This document shows positions 11,596 to 23,838 of a DNA stretch of 64,000 bases, in pieces. A program made the position numbers and the translations under genes. How positions within the stretch are numbered: the first letter of the stretch is position 1; each line of letters begins with the position of its first letter. The stretch is taken from assembly GCA_951799425.1 (NCBI GenBank), contig OX637405.1:27878635-27942634 (forward strand), in the 5' to 3' direction. Below the pieces are notes generated by a model. It saw only the letters and a list, made by a program, of their open reading frames with translations. It did no database searches and was not told the origin of the DNA. Source of the stretch: Ilex aquifolium. Its lineage: Eukaryota; Streptophyta; Magnoliopsida; Aquifoliales; Aquifoliaceae.

Positions 11596-14392
11596 ATTCT
11601 CTTGTTTATGGATACAATAACTACACATCAAACAGTGATAGTATAATTTATCAGTTAAAAATAGACTTAATCTGGATTAATATGAGAATTTACGATTAGT
11701 TCATAGAATAATCGAATCAATCCGTGGCTCTGTCGTTTGGAGGCAACATAAGATTTCTTTCGGTGCTCAATAATTATGCCATAAGTTCTGTAATTGTATC
11801 ACAAGGGTATTAATATTTTAGTTAAGTACATGATGTCCTAACACCAAATGACTGTTTTTCTTAGCGTGAATATACTCAGAAAAGAACAGTAAAACAAAAC
11901 ATATGGTAGACACATTTCTCGTCTAATCATGGCAACATTATTGGGATTCGTGTACCAATAAGTACTTATTATTACATGAAAAAATATGTTAGATACTTGT
12001 AAATTGATATAAGCAACCATAATAATATTTGCCCGACATTTAGTATCATAGTGAGATTCATCAATAGTCATTGATTTTGTTTTGATTGATTTATAATTAT
12101 TAATTGAATAATAAATAAATTCTATACGTGTCGGAATCTTATTAGACTAAAAGTAAAAATATGGTATTGACAAGTAACATTTGGATTCTATAATTAGACC
12201 CATAAATATCACCGAAGAAATACATCCCCTGCGTATCCAACCAAAGAAAGACGGATTTCAAATTTATGTGGGCGAAAAGCCAATTGATATATCTAGCATA
12301 TTCCTTGAGAAAATAATATAGAACGTACAACAGAGGATCATATGACAAATCAAGAGCATCATAAGTGATGCAAATCAAGAAAGATTTCAGCTTCAGTGTC
12401 TGAAACGTCTCAAGACCCCATTATAGAAAGTTTCAATTTCGAAGATTTTTTTCTTTGTAATTTCAGGAATTCTCATAGCTATACATGCCAGGCTTGGAAT
12501 TGTAGGTTAGTTTCAGATTGCTAGGGTTTCTTAACTATTTTAGGTTGCAAAACTATTCAAGACCTTTCCCTATTTTGAATACCATTTTCAAATAAACTAT
12601 TTTTCTTTTCTGTGTAATTGCTTTGGTATTCAAGGATTCAAAATGGATTTTGAAGCAATTTTTGTTGTCCCAAATGTAACCTAAGAGGGGAGTGAATTAA
12701 GTTTTTACTTTTCAAAAATCTTTAAAACAATATTACTATTTGTAAAATTATTTTGATTGAAAGTATATGTGTGTGAAATGATTGTGTAGTGAATGAGAAA
12801 GTATGCAAACAATAAGTAAGAGAAGATGGAAAGATATGCAAACACTATTTATAAAGATCCGACCCCAAACCACTCGGCCTATGCTCTTCTTCCTCCCCTT
12901 GGAGTTTCCCTTTCACTAACTTTATCCCCTTCAAATGGGTTAGAATAAAACCCTTACAAACTTCTCATTCTTGAAACAAATAATAAACTCCTCTATAATA
13001 TACTTCAAGAAGAATATACAATAAGCTCTCTTTCTCAAGAATATTCTCTCAATACAATAATCTCACAAAGCACTAGAGAATAGAAGAGGTATATTTAATG
13101 AGAATGGAAGCTAATCTGTCAAATCCATTGTGTCCAGAAGCCTATTCAGACTTCCGAATAGTCTTTCGAATGTGATCGTTGTAAGCATAATGACTACATT
13201 CGGAATTCGGGATAGCCATCCGAACTTCCAGACAAACTCATTATTTTGGCCTTAGCTTGGTTCCTCCAGATTGTGCAATTCCAACGAGTTTGTAAGAGTT
13301 TCCAGATAATTTTGGATGAACAATGTCCGGACTGGATAGAAGGAAATCGAACTTCTGAAAACACCCTTTCGCCATAGCTCTTGGTCTTTCTTAATTCTTT
13401 CTCAACCGGAACTCCGGATGAGGACTCCAGAATTTCGGAGTAGCCTTTCGATTGCACATCTGGAGTTTCGGATACGCTTCCTGATGAACTTGCTTTCCTT
13501 CAACAATTCTATCTAGTATTATCGGGAATAATCAATTGGTTTAGGTTCAAATCCGTTGTGGTATTTTAATTTTATTCAATGGAAAATCATGCATCAAAAA
13601 AAGAATCGAAAAATACAATACGACTGATTAGACTCGATCCAAGTTGCACTTAGGTATAGACAGTTTCCTAACCACTCACACACCCATACTTTGCTCGACC
13701 ATGCGTCCTGTTGGAGACAAGATGTTTCTACTTGCATATTTTAAAAATCATAGTTGACTTTGCTTCAACTTGCAAATGTTGACTATAGAATGCTTGTGCT
13801 TCTCATAATTCCAAGTGAAATATTTATAAATGAAAAAGGCCTAAGAAGCATTTTATAAATGCTTTCTAACATTTACAATTCTGCTGTTGTCTTTAAATTA
13901 GCAATAGACTTTATCCAATAACCAAACTTGCCGCTAGTGCAACGACAATAATGGCTTTGATCAGAAATTTCATAAATTCATAAACTTTGTCGAAGTAGCT
14001 TTATTCTTTTGAATCTAATCCACAACCGGAAGAAGGTTTTGTAGAGAGTTTTAAGGCAAATGGACTAATCACTAGACACAAATCTTCTTTTCAGATTCTT
14101 TTCAATCTTTTCTATTCATAAGCAAAGATGACTTGGAGAAATTACTCTTAAAGTAGTAATAATGATCAGCTTAAAAAAAACTTTCTAATTTCAAAGGTTC
14201 AAAATGCTTGTATAATTGTCCCTCATTCTTTTGTTCATTCAACCCCCACCCACCCCTATTTTGGACAAGAAGACTAGAGAAAAGGTATGTTCGAATTTGA
14301 ACTAGAAAGGCATGCACAATTATATGATATTTTAAGTCCACAGAGCAACAATTCAAGATTTGTAAATATATGGTACTGTTGCCCATAGTTAC
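11596..14392. other. Intergenic, no supported gene
   Basis: Several short open frames (11838-12071, 12142-12378, 13194-13457, 14171-14386) show no recognisable domain. Recurrent phrases such as ttccgaat and tccggac at 13140-13460 suggest an eroded repeat or LTR, but no boundaries could be set. Confidence 0.4.
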
Positions 14393-16150
14393 CTAACTAA
14401 GAAATGCAGTGGAGTAGAAAGCTTCTTGCAGCTTGCTCACATGGTCCTCAGCTACTTTACTATTCACTAACATATCATTAACATAAGCCTCCATCCTTTT
14501 CCCAATAAGGTTCTTGAAAATGTGATTGACCAAGCGATGATAAGTGGCACCAACGTTCTTTGGAACAAAGGGCATGACCTGGTAGCAATACAGTCCTTGG
14601 TCTGTGATGAATGAGATCTTCTCTTGGTCGTCTAGGTGCATGTGGATCTGATTACACCCTGAAAATGAGTCCACAAAACTGAGAAGCTGGAAACCTGTTA
14701 TTGCATCTACTAGAAGGTCAATCCTTGGATGTGGAAAACAGCCTTTCGGGCACGTCTTATTCAAGTCTGTAAAATCTTTGCAAAGTCTCCATTTTCTATA
14801 GTGTTTCTTTACGAGCACAAAATTGGCTATCCACTCTAGATTGTGGACTTCTCGAATTGACTTTGCTTGTAGGAGTTTAAGCACTTCCTCAACGATTGTC
14901 TTGGCCCTTTCAAGGGCAAAAGCTCTCCTCTTCTGCTTTACTAGCTTGACTGAGGGATCCACATTGAGCCTGTGGACTATTACCTGTGAATCTATACCTG
15001 GCATATCCTTATGACTCTAAGTGAAGACATCTATGTTCTCTTGTCAGATCTTCTCCAACTTGTCTTTAATATGAGAGGAAAGATTGAAACCCACGTATGT
15101 AATCTGGTTAGGCTTCTCAAGGTCACCAGAACCAACTGTTCATGAGGGCTTGCTCTCTCTGATTTTTCCTGATCTCTAGGGTCTAGGTTATCCACTTGAA
15201 AAGTCTCAGAAACTTGAGAGCACCTTGCTGATGAAACATAGCATTCCCTTGCTACTGCCTAATCTCCTCAGACCTCTCCAATACCTTGACTTATTGGGAA
15301 TCGTAGGAGAATGTGATACGTTGACAGTACTACTTTGAGGACATTAAGGGTTGGTCACCTCAATATCATATTATAAGCTGAAGAGTAATCCATTACTATG
15401 AAATCCACCACATGCATCTATTGGCAGGGAGATTCCCCTAGAGTAACAGGAATTAAAATTACCCCTACTAGATAAACCCTTTCTCTAGAGAAACCTACTA
15501 GAGGGGCCTTGAGAGGGTGGAGCTTTGACTTTCCTATGCCCAATTGATTGAAGGCATGAAGGAAGATGATGTCTGTAGAGCAATCACTGTCTACGAGGAC
15601 TCTTCGAACTGTGTGATTGGAAGCAACCACAGAGTTCACCAGAGGATCATCGTATTGAACGCAGACTCCCTTTAGATCTTCATTTGTGAATGTGATGAGA
15701 GGATTTCTATGGGACATCTTTCCTGGTTGAACAAGGTTGACTTCTTCCTCCTCTGCTCGAGCTCTCCGGGCATAAGCTTTCCTTGCCAAGCTGTTTTCTC
15801 CCCCTAAAGCAAATCCTCCAAAAATCACCTTGATTTCCCCCCATTGGTAGTTGATGTTCTCGGGGCTTTGGAGGGGCTTTTTCTTCTCGGTGGTTCCTTT
15901 CTACAAATCTTCCAAGATGGCCCCTCTAGATCAAGTCCTTAATCTGATCTCGAAGGGTGAAGCACTTTTTAGTGTCATGATAGTACTTGTCTTTGTCTTG
16001 TTTGTTAAGAGGTGTTCTGAGCTTTCTGGGGCATTTTAGGAGGTTGTCATTTTGCACTTGAAAGAGAATTTATTCAATTGGAGAATTCATGGGAGTGTAC
16101 ATCTGAGCCCTTGCTGCGGGCAAGCGGGGGCTTAATTTGTCTCTGGCTGG
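14393..16150 (-). mobile_element. Degenerate Ty3/gypsy retrotransposon (gag end, protease, reverse transcriptase)
   Basis: In minus-strand order: a gag C-terminal remnant at about 16050-15860 (KCFTLRDQIKDLI, the plant gypsy pattern); a retropepsin-like segment at 15828-15418 (RRVLVDSDCSTDIIF, where the catalytic consensus is DSGSSADI, so the active-site glycine is replaced); and reverse transcriptase at 15004-14393 (WRLCKDFTDLNK, FPHPRIDLLVDA, and YVNDML in place of YVDDM). Stops and frameshifts separate the parts and both LTRs are missing. The altered protease and polymerase motifs mean the copy is inactive. Confidence 0.8.
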
Positions 16151-16371
16151 GACATGATCAATTTTCCCCTTCTTCAAAGTATTAGTTTTGTCAGACTCAT
16201 CTGGCTCTTTCTTTTATTTTCAGAGGTAGATCCTTCCATACCTCTCTTTGTGTTGATTGCATCCTCATTTGACATCCCTCCCATTTTCTCTCCATTATTT
16301 TGCCAAACTAGAATATTTTATTTATCCCATCTCATTTGGAACTTCAGCACTAAATGTATGGGATCGAACTA

Positions 16372-16562
16372 TCTATAATATAAAAAAGAACAGGTTTCAA
16401 TAAGTCCATCTGACGGTCTTAAATAGATTCATCCAACGGCCACCAACATCCCTCTCAAAACCATTCACATTGAATTCTCCCCCTCCCCCCTCTCCCAAAA
16501 AAAAAAAATCCATCACTTCTTACTTACGTTGCACCGTGCATTCATGTACGAATTACTCCTAG
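16372..16562 (+). mobile_element. Short non-autonomous Helitron (191 bp)
   Basis: It begins TCTATAATATAAAAAAG directly after an A and ends in CCTAG directly before a T, the canonical A|TC...CTAG|T arrangement of plant Helitrons. Twelve bases before the end lies a hairpin, GTGCAT-tc-ATGTAC. No target duplication is expected for rolling-circle insertion, and none is seen. There is no coding capacity. Confidence 0.7.
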
Positions 16563-16929
16563 TTTTATATATGATATAACATATATTGATCTACATACAC
16601 ATCCGAGAGGCTAATTTAATGGTTGAAATCCAATAATGGTGCTTGAAACCTACTGGAATGAGACCACTTGAAGAGTTAATTTAATCGTCATACCTTGTTG
16701 TAGTGCTTGTATAGTCTGACAAAAATTACTTTGGAGAAATCTCAAAGTTTTAAACTATGTGAGGGGTTTGGTTTTGATATGAACTTCTACCCAAAATGTC
16801 ATTTGATGAAAAATACAAATATACCCTTTTTTGTTGTAGAAAATTAGAGTAGAGGATAAGTTTGATTTTTCAAATAGAGGGAGTCAAATTGGACTCTCTA
16901 TTTTTAGATAGTCTATTGTAGTGAAAAAA

Positions 16930-17640
16930 GAAAAGTATTGAATTCGATCGATCAAACGTATATGGTGATCGATCATATTCGTACAGGTATGTAATCTGAA
17001 TCAGAAGTAATAAAAGTACTGTGTGGGTCTGATCGAACGTGTAAAAATATGATAGATCAATAAGTAATAAGTGTATTTGATCGATCAAAAAATACATATT
17101 GATCGATCATATTGTTGCAGAATTGAAATGTGAATCAGAAGTAATAAAAGTACTGGAGAAAGAGGATTGATCGTTTAAAAATTTGATCGATCGAATTAGT
17201 TAGTAAATTCGATCGATCAAACATTTATATTGATCGATCATGTTATTGCAGATTTGTAATATGAATCAAAAGTAAAAGTACTGGGGAGATTTGATCGATC
17301 GTAAAAAAGTCAGGATAGATCATTAAGTAGTAAGTGAATTAGATCGATCAAAACTCTATATTGATCGATCAAATTGTTGCAGATTTTTAAAGTAAATCAA
17401 AAGTAAAAAAAATACTGGAGAGATTTGATCGATCGTGTAAAGAATATGATAGATCAGTAAGTAGTAAGTTAATTCGATCGATCAAAATTTTATAGTGATC
17501 GATCATATTGTTGCAGATCATAAATACAGGGGACATTTGATCGATCAATTATGTATAATGATCGATCATGGAGTTACAGATGTAGAAGTTGAAGGGTCAA
17601 GCGGGATTGCGATCGATCGAAAATAAATATGATAGATCAG
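16930..17640. repeat. About 130-bp tandem repeat rich in GATCGATC palindromes
   Basis: Units starting near 16942, 17076, 17205, 17336 and 17470 share the layout: cgatcgatcaaa, a short AT stretch, tgatcgatcat, tattgttgcag, agaagtaataaaagtactgg, and tgatcgatcg. Spacing is 129-134 bases, with a shortened sixth unit at about 17534. Almost every unit has three or more GATCGATC-type palindromes. Confidence 0.85.
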
Positions 17641-19100
17641 ATATGGTGTATTTACTTAAATGCTCGCAAAGAGTAATTAATTGAAGTGTTCTAAGGGGGG
17701 TTTTGTAGTAAATAAACATCGGATGATACCCAAATAAATTCCCAAATCCTACAAAATTACCCCTAAATCGCTCGCACCTACAAAACCCATTCCAAATCCT
17801 ACAAAACCCATTCAAAATCTATTTAAAATCCATAAACCCTAAATCACCCACCACCCCAAATCTCTTTCATCGATCGCGTACATAAATGCGATCGCCTACA
17901 CAAACTACTTCCATTGTGAATCTTTCATTGTGAATATTCATTCGGAGAAGAGTGAAATTTCCATCGTGAATGTTCGTTGTGAATCTTCCTCCATTTGTCA
18001 GCCAGTTGTTTAATCACCTTATGAGTACAAGTTCAATTGGAAGACATTATTAATTTCACTATTCCAAACAATACTCGCTCTTTGTAACACAAATTATACC
18101 TCACGTGTGACTTTTTTTATCAGCGTTTCCTTTGATATTCTCCATTTGTTCCTTACTGTAATGGAAGTACAACAAATGCGTACATTATCAAATAAACATT
18201 AACCACAAAATAATTTGACACTACAATGCACAAATTTTTCATACTAGAAAAATAGCCATGCACCAGGTGGACGTTGTGCTTTCAAGCCTTCGGCCTTTGA
18301 CTCCTGAGACCTCTTCTTCCCCCTGAAATATGTACCATAATATGAAGTCTGAAATGTGATGAATCTGAAATATATTCAACAATATAATCACATCTTACAT
18401 TAGAAATATCGCCAAATTGGACTTCCCAAGTCTAGGGGCTTGCTACTACCCTGGAAATAACACATCGTCTATAGGTCAAATAAATAAGTACATGCTACAC
18501 ATACACTTCTCTAAACCATTCAGAAATCCTTCTCAAACACACTCACTCACCAACACATTAATTCACAACTATAACATCATTACCAGTATGTAAATGTTTG
18601 CAAGTATGACACACACAGAGAGGTCAAACACTGAAAACATACCATTTATAAAAAATAACTTTTCATATATTCACTACTAATTTTATGATACCTTATTATG
18701 TATCTCCTCCGGGTCGTTAATCACAACAAGCCAATACTAAGACAAATGAGGAGGAGTGTACACATTTCTACGTAGACCAAAACAAACCTATTTTGGAATA
18801 ATGAAAGGGGATACTTATGACCTCAAACTCATATTGCAAGGAATAAAAGGATTGTGATGCAGAGGGAGGCACCAAATTCGGAACAAAGAAGATGAAATCA
18901 GATGAATAGGGGAGTGGTGATTTTTTGGAAGATAGAAAGAGGAGACCAGTGGGCTCAATGTTAAGAGCATGGAGGGAGCTGGGTAATGGTTTTTGGCGGG
19001 ATTAAGAGGAAATAGGAGGGAACTGGTGTAGCTAGCTGTCACAACCTGATTGGTTGGTATGAAATTAAACACTAAACGACGTGACATGGATCAGCCTGGC
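17641..19100. other. Spacer between palindrome arrays, no supported gene
   Basis: Largely single-copy sequence lying between two arrays of the same repeat. The stretch at 17740-17900 is C-rich and looks like an untranslated leader (ccctaaatcaccc), but no ORF follows. The minus-strand frame at 19087-18815 shows no recognisable domain. Confidence 0.4.
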
Positions 19101-19104
19101 AAAA

Positions 19105-20110
19105 AAAAAAAATGATCGATCAAACTCATATACGATCGATCAAATAGTTTTAGACTACCACATTTATATCGCTAATATGAGGGGGATTGAACAACCAATC
19201 TTCTACTACAACAACACCTCTACATTGATCTATCGCAAAATAAATGATCGATCATGAAGTTGCAAAATGTTAATGATCGATCCAATTACTAACTGATCGA
19301 TCGCTAACTTTCAGAATGTGACCAATTTATACACCAAACGGATCGATGAAAATAATAATTGATCGATCTTTAACTTTCAAAGCCGGTATATCTTCTTGTA
19401 TTAGTTATAAATTATTCACAAATTAAGCACACAACTGTGTGTTACTGATCGATCGATCATATTTTATGATCGATCAACGAGGTTAACTATATTAGTGGGC
19501 AAAGTACAAAATGAATGGTATAATTACAATAAGCGTGAGAAATTTTGAACATCAGTGGAACCAACTACAAAGGCAATGGAGTTTTTACTATATCAGTAAG
19601 AAATGTACAATAGTAATGGGAATATGTACAAAATTAAAGGTATATTTACAACGAAATTGAATAAATTTACGAGGTTAACATATTCGTAGTCAACGAAATG
19701 GATGATCGATCATTGTAATATATGATCGATCATTACATATTAATCGATCGAATAAATGTATGATCGATCAGTATGTGGTAAAGTGTAGTGTGAAAAAAGA
19801 AAAGTAATTGAATTCGATCGATCAAACATATATGATGATCGATCATATTGTTACAGGTCTGTAGTTTCAATCAGAAGTAATAAATTAATATGGAGGTCTG
19901 ATCGAACGTGTAAAAAAATAATAGATCAGTAAGTAGTAAGTGAATTTGATCGATCACAAAATACATATTAATCGATCATATTGTTCCAGATTTGAAAAGT
20001 GAATCAGACGTAATAAAAGTACTGGGGAGAAATGATCGATCGTTAACCAATTTGATCGATCGAATTAGTAAGTGAATTCGATCGATCAAAAAATTTTATT
20101 GATCATTCAT
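19105..20110. repeat. Second GATCGATC palindrome array, partly a direct copy of the first
   Basis: The sequence from about 19783 (gtgtagtgtgaaaaaagaaaag, then the cgatcgatcaaac unit) to 20110 repeats 16916-17240 with modest divergence and the same motif order. The part at 19105-19780 has more scattered palindromes, including gatcgatcgatc at 19447. The two arrays are about 2.9 kb apart in direct orientation. Confidence 0.8.
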
Positions 20111-21790
20111 GTTATTCCGGATTCGTAAAGAATCCATTCAAGTTGTAATTATTCCCATAAAGAATCTATTGAAGTTGTAAATAGTTTCATAAAAGTGGTA
20201 AATGATCCATTAAGTTGTATATCTTCTTGGATTAGTTGTAAATTATTCATAAATTAAGCACACATCTGTGTGTTCTGATCGATCGATCATATTTAATGAT
20301 CGATCATGGACTAGTAAATATCGTAAAAAATACCATTGAATTAGTAAATAATGCTTTCCACTAGTAATTTTTCCCACAAAACTGGTATATCTTCTTCGAT
20401 TACTTGTAAATTATTTACAAATTAAGTACAACACCCGTAAAAAACCTTCATAACTCTTGTAATTATTAACTTCATTATAGTAACAAAACATTTACTATAG
20501 TAATTATTTACACAAATGTGGTAAACAATCCACTAAAGTTGTAAATATTCCCATAAATGTTGTAAAGAATCCATTGAAATTGTAAATATTGCTATAAATG
20601 TGGTAAGAAATCCATTAAAGTTGTAAATATTCCCACAAATTTTGTAAACAATCCACTAAAGTTGTAAATATTCCTATAAAGATTTCATTAAAGTTGTAAA
20701 TATTTCCATAAAAGTGGTAATGATCCATTGCAGTTGTATATCTTCTTGGATTAGTTGTAAATTATTCATAAATTAAGCACACATCTGTGTGTTCTGATCG
20801 ATCGATCATATTTAATGATCGATCATGGACTAGTAAATATCGTAAAAAATACCATTGAATTAGTAAATACTACTCTCCACTAGTAATTTTGTCCACAAAA
20901 CTGATATATCTTCTTCGATTACTTGTAAATTATTTACAAATTAAGTGCAACTCTCGTAAAAAACCTTCACAACTATCGTAAATAAAATTGATAACTCTCG
21001 TAATTATTAACTTCATTATAGTAACAAAACCTTTAATATAGTAATTATTTACACAAATGTGGTAAACAATCCACTAAAGTTGTAAATACTCTCATAAATG
21101 TCGTAAAGAATCCATTGAAGTTGTAAATATTGCCATAAATGTGGTATGAAATCCATTGAAGTTGTAAATATTCCCACAAATTAGGTAAACAATCCTCTGA
21201 AGTTGTAAATATTCCCATAAAGAATCCATTAAAGTTGTAAATATTTCCATAAAAGTGGTAAATGATCCATTGAAGTTGTATATCTTCTTGGATTAGTTGT
21301 AAATTATTCATAAATTAAGCACACATCTGTGTGTTCTGATCGATCGATCATATTTAATGATCGATCATGGACTAGTAAATATGGTAAAAAATATCATTGA
21401 ATTAGTAAATACTGCTCTCCACTAATAATTTTTTCCACAAAACTGATATATCTTCTTCGATTGCTTGTAAATTATTTACAAATTAAGTATAACTCTCGTA
21501 AAAAACATTGACCACTCTTGTAATTATTACCTTCATTATAGTAACAATACTTGTAATTATTTACACAAATGTGGTAAACAATCCACTGAAGTCTCAAATA
21601 TTCCCATAAATGTCGTAAAGAATCTATTGAAGTTGTAAATATTCCTATAAATGTGGTAACCAATCCATTAAAGTTGTAAATATTCACATTAATATGGTAA
21701 ACAATCCATTAAAATTGTAAATATTCTCATAAATATGATAAACAATCCATTGAAGTTGTAAATATTCCCTTCATTATGGTAACAACATTG
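20111..21790. repeat. Nested tandem repeats: 40-45 bp units within 520-540 bp higher-order units
   Basis: The basic unit is gttgtaaatattcccataaa plus tgtggtaaacaatccatt, repeated dozens of times. Over it lies a higher-order repeat marked by aattaagcacacatctgtg, gatcgatcgatcatattt and aatgatcgatcatggactag at about 20245, 20765 and 21305, with a more diverged copy at about 19420. Open frames here (such as 21045-21311 minus) translate the repeat itself and are not genes. Confidence 0.85.
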
Positions 21791-22329
21791 TAGTATATTT
21801 TAATAAAATTATTAATAATCATGATGTACTATCTGACATGTCATTTTAATGTCTTGTCTTGTCTTGCAACCGGTATCCAACAGATAACCGGTTACTCTTT
21901 GGAAAAAAAAAAATTGAAATGACACATTAATCAATAGTTCTTATTGATTGGCATACCTATCAACGGCCCACATTGGATTTTCGGTACCATACCGAAAATC
22001 CCTTGGGATGTACAGTAGTCTGGTCCTAAATCTTATGTCAAAATCAACGGTTTGTAATCAACATGCTGACAAATCAACGGTCTTGTTTGCCAAAGTCTAT
22101 TAACGAAGCTTGACCAATCAAATCAAGTAGTTGCTAACTGTTTGATACTTTTTTCATAAATTTATATCCTCCACAGTCAATTTCTTAGGATACTAACGGC
22201 CTGCATTGAACATGTCAACAGCTTCCTAAGGGACACAGTCATCATTGGTAGTGTACATCTGTTTGATATAAGTTGCTTTAGTTTGTTAATCGTTTTATGT
22301 ATGATCTTTGAAGCTACAGTGAACCATTC
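21791..22329. other. Upstream region of the F-box gene with two hairpins
   Basis: A perfect 12-bp stem with a 3-base loop lies at 21975-22001 (ggattttcggta / taccgaaaatcc). A looser inverted pair (tgtcattttaat / attgaaatgaca) at about 21840-21930 resembles the ends of a very small MITE. Nothing else was recognised. The F-box promoter would lie here. Confidence 0.5.
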
Positions 22330-23838
22330 ATGGAGGAATGTCCTGATATGATCAGCAGCGTACCATCCGAAATCAAGCAACTCATTGTTTCATTTATCCC
22401 TTTGAAAGAAGCAGTAAGAACTAGCATTCTTTCAACTAAATGGAGGAGCTTATGGACACCATTACAAGTAAATCTGCAGTTGGATTCAGCTCAGGTGACA
22501 AGTCATGAAGCTAGTGAGAAGATAAAGGAAGCCATGGGTGTGTTATTAAGGTCTCATGATACTCCTCAACCATTGAAACTCCATATCAGCTCTTCCAAGA
22601 AGGATATAGAGTCTTCAGAAGTTATGGATGAAGTTTTTATTATGGTTGTTAAGAGAATCGATAAGGAGCTTCACCTTGACTTCTCTAAAGGAAAGCAAAC
22701 GATACGCGATTTCAATTTGATACTTGAGCCAAGTTGTTTGAATTCTGGTGAAAATATTCATTCTATGCAGAGAACTGACTTTTCTTTTCTCAAGACTCTC
22801 CACCTTAGATCAATCGCCCACCTCGCAGAGAACTTTGTGTCATCCTTGTTCTCTAGTTGTCGGTTTCTTGAGAGCTTAACCCTTGAAAAATGCAGTGGAC
22901 TACAAGATATCCATGTCAAAGCAAGTGACTGTCTCCAATGCTTTGTGATGCTGGATTGTACAAACATAATTAGTATATCACTTTCTGCACCTAACCTCAA
23001 ATCCTTATGGTACGGAGGAGTTCTTTCAAACTTTCAGCTGAAGAACACTCCACACTTGGTTGATATGATAATTTGAAAGATGGTTTGGGCCGAAACGAGT
23101 TTGATGTTGAGGATGCCCTCTCTTTTCTAGACTGTGTCAAGGACGTTGAAATTCTCACCATAAGCGGCTGGCTTCTTGAGGTATTTTTATTCAGTTTGGA
23201 AACCCCCTTCAACATTATTGCTAAATAACTTGATTTTTTTTTTGTTATTTTCATTTCAAGTTAAATCATTAGTTCATACACAATTGATTTTCTGACATGG
23301 GCTATTATCAGTGGTTGTGTACTGCAGGAGTGATCTTTGGACTGCTGGAATTCCAGTTCAACAAGTTGAAGGAATTATGTTGTATATGCACTGTGATGGA
23401 TAGAGGAATGCGTGATTCGCTTGCTTGCTTCTTAAACGCGACACCTTTCTTGGAGAAGTTGTTTGTCAACGTGATTGTTTTCTCGTACAACTTCCATGGC
23501 TAGCAATGCTTCAAATTCGTGCACTAAATTTTTTTTTTTTTTCTGGCTTTTCTAATATGCAGATCGGCGAAAACTGTAGTAGTAGTCCAAAGCCATGCCC
23601 CTATTTTCAGCAATACTGGCATGAGCCTCACTTATGTATGAACTATGCAACTGTGAAATGCAATGCTTCTCAACTCAAACATCTTAGTACTTTTAAGATG
23701 GCTGGTTTTACAAGTGAAGAGGATCAATTACTGTTAATGGATCTTTTGCTTAAAAAGGCACTTATGCTCAAGACAGTGACTGTTACATCACCGGAGAATC
23801 GTTCATGGTCTGCCGCAAAATTCCTCAATGTCATCTAA
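22330..23838 (+). pseudogene. F-box/LRR (FBD-type) gene with one frameshift
   Basis: F-box proteins of this class are substrate adaptors of SCF ubiquitin ligases. The N-terminus (DMISSVPSEIKQLIVSFIPL, then AVRTSILSTKWRSLW) is a typical plant F-box. Leucine-rich segments follow (LKTLHLRSIAHLAENF, ESLTLEKCSGLQDI). Exon 1 is 22330-23180, exon 2 is 23312-23470 and exon 3 is 23563-23838; all splice junctions are phase 0 with GT..AG borders. The C-terminus (LKTVTVTSPENRSW) matches FBD-type endings. The frame stops at 23074-23076 after TPHLVDMII, yet the next frame continues smoothly with NLKDGLGRNEFDVEDALSFL up to the donor at 23181, so one base appears to be lost near 23066-23074. It is either a pseudogene or a sequence error. 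The rest of the reading frame is clean, which suggests a recent event. Confidence 0.75.

Noticed and set aside
13194-13457. Minus-strand 87-codon frame
   Set aside because: No recognisable family. It lies among recurrent tccgaa words that suggest eroded repeat DNA.
16916-16923. ttgtagtg resembling a CACTA transposon terminus
   Set aside because: Only eight bases match, and no partner CACTACAA end or 3-bp duplication was found around the palindrome block.
18815-19087. Minus-strand 90-codon frame between the palindrome arrays
   Set aside because: Composition is generic Ser/Leu/Pro, with no motif and no partner exon.
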